Assembly: GCA_006227805.1 (NCBI GenBank)
Contig: SBFT01000118.1
Coordinates: 1-5,789 of the forward strand
DNA length: 5,789 nucleotides
Direction: 5' to 3'
Origin: Paracoccaceae bacterium
GTDB lineage: Bacteria; Pseudomonadota; Alphaproteobacteria; Rhodobacterales; Rhodobacteraceae
Part shown: positions 1 to 5,051 of the stretch, one piece after another
How positions within the stretch are numbered: position 1 is the first letter of the stretch
How the letters are laid out: every line of letters starts with the position of its first letter
Program-made: the position numbers and the translations under genes
The notes under the pieces: generated by a model
Database searches by the model: none
Told to the model about the DNA's origin: nothing
Seen by the model: the letters and a program-made list of their open reading frames with translations, nothing else

Positions 1-1
1 G

Positions 2-889
2 AAAGTGACGCTCCTGGGAACCGGCGCCGCCCTGATCGACCCCGACCGTGCGCATACCTCGATCGCCGTCCAGATCGGCGAGAAGACCTATCTTCTGGAT
101 ATCGGAACCGGTGCGACACGGAACATGATCGCGGCCAACATCGACCCCTTGTCGGTGCAGGCGCTGTTCCTGACGCATCTGCATTTCGACCATACCGCCG
201 ATCTGCCGGTCTTCATCATCGGAAGCTGGATGAGCGGGAAGACAGGCGCGCCCGTCATATATGGCCCGGTTGGCACCGAGGCCATGGTCGGGCATCTTTT
301 CGAGGGCGGGGCCTTCGATGCCGATATCCGGGCCCGGGCGAAGTACAAGCAACGGCAGGGTAACCTCGAAGCTCTGAGGCCGGACGTGCGTCAGATGTCG
401 GCGGGGCCGATCTATGAGGATGAGCGGGTGAAGATCACCGCCATGCCGGTCGATCACATCCCGCCCGACATCTGCGAGTGTTTCGGCCTGAAGCTGGAAA
501 CCGACGACAAGACGGTTGTTTTCAGCGGCGACACGAAGGCCCTTCCCGAGATGGTCAAGTTTGCGGAAAACGCCGATCTCCTGATCCATGAAGCCACCTT
601 TCCCGAAGCGGCCATCGAGTATCGTGCGAAGAACGGGATCGGAACTTTTTCGCACACGAGCCCACGCGAACTGGGCCGCATCGCCAGGGATGCAGGCGTC
701 AAGACCCTGATCGCCACGCATATCGGCCATTGGGACAGCACCAATCCCATCGTCCGCAAACTGGCTGCCCAGCACATGCCGGTCGAGATCATGGGTCCGC
801 AACTGATCGACCAGGTCATCACCGATATCCGCGAAGCTTTTGACGGCCCGCTTCACGTCGCGAAAGACCTGCTGACAGTCACCGTTTGA
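2..889 (+). CDS. MBL-fold (RNase Z-like) metallo-hydrolase, start codon just outside the window
   Basis: This is a metal-dependent hydrolase of the metallo-beta-lactamase fold, probably cytoplasmic because no signal peptide is visible. Numbering from the GTG at position 5, the metal motif HLHFDH is at residues 58-63. Further candidate ligands are H151 (PVDH), D176 (SGDT), a HEATF motif at 195-199, H217 (SHTS) and H239 (THIGH). HEAT plus a distal His resembles the RNase Z/ElaC branch, but the protein lacks an obvious tRNase Z exosite and may act on a small ester or lactone. The window begins G-AAA-GTG, so the natural start is probably an ATG whose last base is position 1, giving M-K-V-T-L-L-G-T-G; the internal GTG is unlikely to be the start. 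Length (about 296 residues) fits the family. It lies 31 nt upstream of the TRAP binding-protein gene, so it is probably the first visible gene of that operon. The fold is certain; the substrate is unknown. Confidence 0.9.
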   Translation, partial: KVTLLGTGAALIDPDRAHTSIAVQIGEKTYLLDIGTGATRNMIAANIDPLSVQALFLTHLHFDHTADLPVFIIGSWMSGKTGAPVIYGPVGTEAMVGHLFEGGAFDADIRARAKYKQRQGNLEALRPDVRQMSAGPIYEDERVKITAMPVDHIPPDICECFGLKLETDDKTVVFSGDTKALPEMVKFAENADLLIHEATFPEAAIEYRAKNGIGTFSHTSPRELGRIARDAGVKTLIATHIGHWDSTNPIVRKLAAQHMPVEIMGPQLIDQVITDIREAFDGPLHVAKDLLTVTV

Positions 890-920
890 ACAAGAAACCA
901 TCACCAGGGAGATATCCAAA

Positions 921-1883
921 ATGACACTTCGCCTGAAAACAACCGCGCTCCTTGCGGCGGCCTTTGCCATCGGCACGACGCTGTCCGCCGCGGCGCAGAC
1001 CGTCGCCATCGGGTCGAACCCGCAGGGGTCCGCCGCCTATGCGACTGCCGCGGCCATCGCCAAGGTGGTTTCCGAGAATTCCGACATGCGCATGCGCGTC
1101 GTGCCGCAAGGCGGCCCGGTCGTGACAATCCCCCTGGTCGCCACCGGCGAGATGGAGTTTTCCGTCGCGAACTCGATGCCGGTGTTCTTCGCGCAGAAGG
1201 GCGGCGCGATGTTCAAGGACAATCCCCAGCCCGGCGCCAAGATGGTCGCCGCGCTTTACAACCTGAACGTCGGGTTCTTCGTGAAGGCGGACTCGGACAT
1301 CCGGACCCTGCAGGACCTGAAGGGCAAACGGGTCTCGACCGAGTTCACCAAGCAGCAGGTGCTGCACACGATCCAGAAGGCTATCCTTTCAACTGCGGGC
1401 ATGACGCTGGACGATGTCGAGGGCGTTCCGGTTCCCGATGGCAACCGCGGGGTTGAGGATTTCGTGGCGGGCACTGTGGATGCCGGATTGTTCTCGGTCG
1501 GATCGGGCGCCGTGCTTCAGGCCGATGCTTCGGTCGGCGGTATCCGTTTCATCCCGATCCCCAACGATGACGCAGCCCTTGCCGCGATCCTGTCCATCGC
1601 ACCCGGCAGCTATATCGAAGAGATCGCACCGGCCGAAGGCCGCGCCGGGATCACCGAACCGATCGGCGTCTTCGCAGGGCCGTTCCTGATCCTGGCGGGG
1701 GACAACACGCCCGAGGATATGGTCTATGAAGTCACCAAGATGATCCACGGCAACGCCGAGGCGCTGAAGGCCGCAGCACCCCAGTTCGCCCAGTTCGATC
1801 CCGCCACCATGGCCCCGGACCTGAAAATCGAGATGCATCCAGGAGCCGTCAGGTTCTATCGCGAAATCGGCCTTCTGCCATAA
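921..1883 (+). CDS. TAXI family TRAP transporter solute-binding protein
   Basis: This is the periplasmic binding protein that captures a solute and delivers it to the TRAP permease encoded next. Residues 1-25 form a Sec signal peptide: basic MTLRLK, a hydrophobic Ala/Leu core, and a likely cut after SAAA. The mature protein opens with AIGSNPQGSAAYATAAAIAK, the place where TAXI proteins carry a GGTYYPLG-like ligand loop. Typical family landmarks follow: LKGKRVS (133-139), a DGNRGVEDFVAGTVDAG stretch (173-189) and the C-terminal HPGAVRFYREIG (306-317). At 320 residues it has the usual length. The start is supported by AGGGAGA at 906-912, 8 nt before the ATG. Known TAXI proteins bind glutamate, 2-oxoglutarate or other dicarboxylates; the substrate here cannot be read from sequence. 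The gene sits 26 nt ahead of the permease, which fits co-translation. Confidence 0.93.
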   Translation: MTLRLKTTALLAAAFAIGTTLSAAAQTVAIGSNPQGSAAYATAAAIAKVVSENSDMRMRVVPQGGPVVTIPLVATGEMEFSVANSMPVFFAQKGGAMFKDNPQPGAKMVAALYNLNVGFFVKADSDIRTLQDLKGKRVSTEFTKQQVLHTIQKAILSTAGMTLDDVEGVPVPDGNRGVEDFVAGTVDAGLFSVGSGAVLQADASVGGIRFIPIPNDDAALAAILSIAPGSYIEEIAPAEGRAGITEPIGVFAGPFLILAGDNTPEDMVYEVTKMIHGNAEALKAAAPQFAQFDPATMAPDLKIEMHPGAVRFYREIGLLP

Positions 1884-1909
1884 GCGACGAGAAGGGCGCG
1901 GAGGCGATC

Positions 1910-3820
1910 ATGAAACGTGCCATCATCACGGGATTGTCGGCCGCCCTTCCCCTTCTGGCGCTGGGCTGGGCACTGGAGGTCTTCCGGGCTGTCGGTCTTG
2001 CCCTGTTCGCCGAACAGGTGCTGATGGCGATGCTGGCGCTGACCCTGCCCCTGGCTTTCCTGACCCTGTCGGTCAGGGGCGGCCAGCGAGACGCCGATGC
2101 GCCTGTGCCGTTCTACGATATCGCCGCCGCACTTCTCGGGTTTGCGGCGGCGGGATATGCGGCGGTCCATTACGGGCGGATCTTCGAAACCCTCTTTGCC
2201 CGGCCAGTGGACGCAACCATTGCCGGGGGTATCCTGATCGTTCTTGTGATCGAGGCGCTCCGGCGCGCCACCGGCAACTTCCTTGCCATTATCGTGGGTC
2301 TGTTCCTGCTCTATGCGCTGGTCGGGCACCTCGTGCCGGGCGACCTGCAGGGGCGTCGGGTGGCACTGGACCGATTGACCATCTACCTGTCGATGGACAG
2401 CAACGGCATGCTGGGCATGCCTCTCATGGTCACGGCGACGGTCGTGATCATGTTCGTCCTGTTCGGCAGCTACCTGACGGCAGCAGGCGGCGGGCAGTTC
2501 TTCACCGACCTCGCGATGGCGTCGATGGGCCGCTATCGCGGCGGCAGCGCCAAGATCGCTGTCGTGGCCTCGGCGCTGTTCGGGTCGATCTCGGGCAGTG
2601 CGGTGGCGAACGTCGCCTCGACCGGCGTGATCACGATCCCCCTGATGAAGAGGGCGGGCTTCCGCAGCCGGATCGCAGGGGGTGTGGAGGCGGTCGCCTC
2701 GACCGGCGGGCAACTGATGCCGCCCGTCATGGGTGCGGCGGCCTTCCTGATGGCCGAGCTTCTGCAGATCGGCTACGATCAGGTGATGCTGGCAGCGCTG
2801 GTGCCCGCGCTGATCTATTTCTTCGCGGTGTTCGTGCAGGTCGATCTGATCGCCGTGCGCGACGGGATTGCCGCGATCCCCGAGGAAAACATCCCGAACG
2901 GACGCTCGGTCTTTCGCCGCGGCTGGTACTTCCTGATCCCCTTCGCTGTGCTGATTGCGGCGCTCTTCTGGTGGAACCTGCGCCCGGGCGAGGCCGCGTT
3001 CTGGTCCATGATGTCGCTTTTTCCGCTGGGCTTCCTGCTCCGGTATGAAGGCCAGGGACTGACCCTGGGTATCGTGTGGGAGAGCCTTTGTGCCTCGGGC
3101 CGTGTCGTCGTCGATATCATCCTGATCGGGGCCGCGGCAGGCATCATCATCGGGGTGCTGAACATAACCTCGCTGGGCTTTGCGCTGACCCTGTCGCTGA
3201 TCGACTTCGCCGGGGGCAGCCTGATCCTGCTTCTCATCATGTCGGCGGTCCTGTCGGTGATCCTGGGGATGGGGATGCCGACAGTCGGGGTCTACATCCT
3301 GCTGGCCACGCTGATCGCCCCTAGTCTTATCGAAATGGGGATCGAACCCATCGCCGCGCATCTTTTCGTGATGTATTTCGGCATGATGTCGATGGTCACG
3401 CCCCCCGTCGCCATTGCGGCCTTCACTGCATCCGTGATCGCCAAGGCGCCCCCTGTCGGCACCGCCGTCAGCGCCGTTGCCCTGGCCTGGACCGCGTTCA
3501 TCGTGCCCTTCGTCTTTGTGTTCGAACCGGCGATCCTGCTGTCGGGCAGCCTGGGCGATATCATTGTCGATATCGGCAGACTTGTGGTCGGGGTATGGAT
3601 CGTGTCGGGCAGTCTGGTCGGTCAGCTTCTGGGGCCGTTGAAGGGTGTCAAACGGGTGTTGTTTGGGCTGATCGGCGTGCTGGCGCTGCTGCCCGAACCC
3701 GCGCTGCCCGGGAATGATGCCGTCGCCTGGGCGACGCTGGGGCTGGCGTTGTTGTGCGTGGCAATCGATGCTGTCTTTTCCCGAGGGCGGAAAGTGTCTG
3801 GTAGCCGGAAACAAGCCTGA
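1910..3820 (+). CDS. TRAP transporter fused (DctQM-type) permease subunit
   Basis: This inner-membrane secondary transporter takes up the solute presented by the TAXI protein, normally driven by an ion gradient. The 636 residues are largely hydrophobic. The N-terminal part (about 1-140) holds roughly four membrane helices equivalent to the small DctQ subunit. The rest is the DctM-like transport domain. The signature GSISGSAVANVASTGVITIP (225-244) is followed by EAVASTGGQLMPPVMGAAAF (260-279). The second half has the matching motifs ILGMGMPTVGVYILLATLIAP (451-471, quoted in part here as GMGMPTVG) and MVTPPVAIAAFTAS (495-508). These paired re-entrant loops are typical of TRAP fused permeases, and the length fits. 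GGAGG at 1900-1904 lies 5 nt before the ATG. The short basic tail (RKVSGSRKQA) ends at a TGA that touches IS-like sequence, so the natural C-terminus or downstream operon genes may have been lost. I see no terminator after the stop. Confidence 0.94.
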   Translation: MKRAIITGLSAALPLLALGWALEVFRAVGLALFAEQVLMAMLALTLPLAFLTLSVRGGQRDADAPVPFYDIAAALLGFAAAGYAAVHYGRIFETLFARPVDATIAGGILIVLVIEALRRATGNFLAIIVGLFLLYALVGHLVPGDLQGRRVALDRLTIYLSMDSNGMLGMPLMVTATVVIMFVLFGSYLTAAGGGQFFTDLAMASMGRYRGGSAKIAVVASALFGSISGSAVANVASTGVITIPLMKRAGFRSRIAGGVEAVASTGGQLMPPVMGAAAFLMAELLQIGYDQVMLAALVPALIYFFAVFVQVDLIAVRDGIAAIPEENIPNGRSVFRRGWYFLIPFAVLIAALFWWNLRPGEAAFWSMMSLFPLGFLLRYEGQGLTLGIVWESLCASGRVVVDIILIGAAAGIIIGVLNITSLGFALTLSLIDFAGGSLILLLIMSAVLSVILGMGMPTVGVYILLATLIAPSLIEMGIEPIAAHLFVMYFGMMSMVTPPVAIAAFTASVIAKAPPVGTAVSAVALAWTAFIVPFVFVFEPAILLSGSLGDIIVDIGRLVVGVWIVSGSLVGQLLGPLKGVKRVLFGLIGVLALLPEPALPGNDAVAWATLGLALLCVAIDAVFSRGRKVSGSRKQA

Positions 3821-3821
3821 T

Positions 3822-3934
3822 GGCTCTGTCAGAAATCCTTAGCCTGAGGCAGGCAGGGCGGCTTCGTAGCGTTGGAGCATGGCCAATGCGAGCGCATTAC
3901 AGCCATTGCGGAAGCGAGGAATGCCCAGTCTCCC
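3822..3934 (-). mobile_element. possible IS remnant: transposase tail plus terminal sequence
   Basis: The segment starts one base after the permease stop with GGCTCTGTCAGAAATCC (3822-3838), which resembles the GGCTCTGT-type ends of several insertion-sequence families. Just inside, a minus-strand frame ends at TAA (3841-3839). Upstream of that stop it reads ...NALALAMLQRYEAALPASG, and the frame stays open back past 3934. A short open frame ending close to an inverted-repeat-like terminus is how IS ends usually look. No second copy of the terminus and no target duplication occurs in the window, so only one truncated end would be present. The right boundary is uncertain, anywhere from about 3875 to 3935, where integrase homology (KPGTLGGLI) takes over. 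I do not recognise the IS family. It could also be ordinary intergenic DNA. Confidence 0.3.
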
Positions 3935-4843
3935 AAACCGGGCACGCTTGGTGGGCTGATTAGCGCATACTCTTCAACGGATCATTTCGCAAACTTGGCC
4001 AACGCCACCAGACGCGACTACCGAAAGTGCGCCGACTTCCTTCGCCCAATCAGCGACGCCCCAGTTTCTGCGATCGATAGGCCTCTGGTGGCGGGTATCC
4101 ATGACAAAGCCGCCAGCAAGATCGGCTGGCGGCGGGCAAACATGGTCCGAACCTTTCTGAGCCAAGTATGCCGCTACGCGATTCCGAAAGGGTTGATAGA
4201 TCAGGACTTTGCCGCGGGCGTTATCCCCAAACCAAACCCAAAAGATCGCCCCTATGCCAATCGACCATGGACAGTCGAGGAACGAGCCGCAGTTCTGGAC
4301 CGAGCGCCGCCCCATATCCGGATTGCGATCGCGTTGATTATGAACACAGGACTTGATCCGTCCGACGCACTAAGGCTGACCCGCCGTCAGATAGACAACA
4401 ACACAAATTGGGCCGTCCGTGGCAAGACTGGTCACGAGGTCGCCATTCCAATCGGCCATTCGCTGCAACAGGCACTGGATGATGCACCCTCACACGATGC
4501 TGTGACGATCCTGGCAAACTCCAGCGGGCAACCATGGACCTACAACGGAATTTCGACCGTATGGCACCGGTTCAAGAAGAAGCTCGAAGCCGAAGGCGTC
4601 CTGCAAACTGGTCTGACACTTAAGGGCCTGCATCACACAGTAGCCACCACACTACGCGAGGCCGGACTTGAGGAGCGGCAGATTGCCGATCTACTTGGAC
4701 AAAAAACCCCGTCGATGGCCCGCCACTATTCCCGGTCTGCCAACCTGGCGGATCACAACCGGATCACAATGGAAACCTTGGAAAGAGAGAACGAACGCAG
4801 ATCAAAAGTTGTCAAACCCTTCAAGAAAACTGTCGAAACTTGA
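3872..4843 (+). CDS. tyrosine-type recombinase/integrase, N-terminally shortened and probably degenerate
   Basis: This is a site-specific recombinase of the phage/island integrase family, which cuts and rejoins DNA through a tyrosine. A SAM-like core-binding domain spans about residues 25-115 (from KPGTLGGLI, with TRRDYRKCADFLRPI), and the catalytic domain spans about 130-300. Visible catalytic elements are the beta-hairpin Lys (K185 in RGKTG) and the nucleophile Y286 in MARHYSR. Other positions deviate: D162 follows TGL where Arg I usually sits, K251 is at the His II site, H254 (GLHHT) replaces the expected Arg II, and Q277 replaces His III. The relatives I remember have GLRHT, so H254 is the most suspicious. 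The N-terminal arm-binding domain (usually 60-70 residues) is absent. The only available start is a TTG without a convincing ribosome binding site, and an in-frame stop lies at 3845. GC is clearly below that of the neighbours. It ends 41 nt from the tRNA-Phe 3' end, its likely integration site. Confidence 0.8.
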   Translation: MEHGQCERITAIAEARNAQSPKPGTLGGLISAYSSTDHFANLANATRRDYRKCADFLRPISDAPVSAIDRPLVAGIHDKAASKIGWRRANMVRTFLSQVCRYAIPKGLIDQDFAAGVIPKPNPKDRPYANRPWTVEERAAVLDRAPPHIRIAIALIMNTGLDPSDALRLTRRQIDNNTNWAVRGKTGHEVAIPIGHSLQQALDDAPSHDAVTILANSSGQPWTYNGISTVWHRFKKKLEAEGVLQTGLTLKGLHHTVATTLREAGLEERQIADLLGQKTPSMARHYSRSANLADHNRITMETLERENERRSKVVKPFKKTVET

Positions 4844-4884
4844 AAGGCAGAAAAATGAATACCCAGCAATATCAGGCGTTTTTA

Positions 4885-4930
4885 TGGTGCCCGGGGGCGG
4901 AATCGAACCACCGACACGAGGATTTTCAAT
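4885..4930. other. probable attachment site (att) at the tRNA-Phe 3' half
   Basis: Integrases commonly recombine in the anticodon-to-3' end part of tRNA genes and restore that part on integration. Here the integrase stop is 41 nt from the encoded CCA, with the gene reading toward it, so the element should lie to the left. This is inferred from position only: no second copy of the tRNA 3' segment is present in the window, so neither the core length nor its limits can be fixed. Confidence 0.4.
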
Positions 4931-4959
4931 CCACTGCTCTACCCCTGAGCTACCCGGGC
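4885..4959 (-). tRNA. tRNA-Phe (anticodon GAA)
   Basis: Read on the minus strand, a full cloverleaf folds. The acceptor GCCCGGG (4959-4953) pairs with CCCGGGC (4895-4889). The D stem is GCTC/GAGC with a 7-nt loop, the anticodon stem-loop is GTGGA-TTGAAAA-TCCTC (4934-4918), the variable loop is GTGTC, and the T arm is GGTGG-TTCGATT-CCGCC. The discriminator is A (4888) and CCA is encoded (4887-4885). The TTGAAAA loop gives anticodon GAA, for phenylalanine. The anticodon stem has a T-T opposition at its second pair, and the D loop is one base shorter than in E. coli tRNA-Phe. The 3' end faces the integrase, so it probably served as the attachment site of a mobile element. No hairpin-plus-T terminator is evident downstream, only a bare T run on the minus strand near 4855-4851. 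Confidence 0.96.
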
Positions 4960-4964
4960 ACGGG

Positions 4965-4980
4965 GAAGCCGGATGGCTTC
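4965..4980 (-). repeat. 6-bp inverted repeat (hairpin) in the tRNA-Phe leader
   Basis: GAAGCC-GGAT-GGCTTC is a perfect 6-bp stem with a 4-nt loop. It ends 5 nt from the mature 5' end of the tRNA and lies between that end and the proposed promoter, so it would be in the 5' leader that RNase P removes. No T run follows on either strand, which argues against an intrinsic terminator. Confidence 0.5.
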
Positions 4981-4990
4981 GGGTGCAGGC

Positions 4991-5019
4991 CTTCTAGGTG
5001 AGCCGGAAAGCGGTGTCCA
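4991..5019 (-). promoter_or_regulatory. putative sigma-70 promoter of tRNA-Phe
   Basis: On the minus strand, TGGACA (5019-5014) is a -35 match to TTGACA at 5 of 6 positions. It is followed by exactly 17 nt and then TAGAAG (4996-4991), a weaker -10. Transcription would start near 4984, giving a leader of about 25 nt before the tRNA. Spacing and position fit well; the -10 box is only moderate. Confidence 0.5.
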
Positions 5020-5051
5020 GAGGGTTTTTGACCCCGTCGGCCGCCGCGTCT

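Noticed and set aside
1856..3814. 652-codon open frame on the minus strand covering the whole permease gene
   Set aside because: It is exactly antisense to a clear TRAP permease. Its product is a low-complexity, His/Arg/Asp/Gln-rich string with no recognisable domain, as expected from the complement of hydrophobic codons in GC-rich DNA.
3842..3854. GCCTG-AGG-CAGGC hairpin after the permease as a terminator
   Set aside because: The stem is only 5 bp and no T run follows on either strand. It also lies within the IS-like segment.
4668..4997. Plus-strand ORF overlapping the integrase end and the tRNA
   Set aside because: Its C-terminal part (MVPGGGIEPPTRGFS...) is another classic false translation of a tRNA complement, and its N-terminal part is out of frame within the integrase.
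4855..5001. Small plus-strand ORF (48 codons) starting at an ATG after the integrase, reading MNTQQYQAFLWCPGAESNHR...
   Set aside because: It is a translation through the antisense of the tRNA-Phe gene. The GAESNHRHEDFQSTALPLSYPG-like wording is a well-known artefact of tRNA genes in protein databases.
5021..5035. GGG/CCC inverted repeat downstream of the flavoprotein stop as a terminator
   Set aside because: The arms are only three to four bases and no T run follows on the minus strand. It sits directly upstream of the proposed tRNA promoter.
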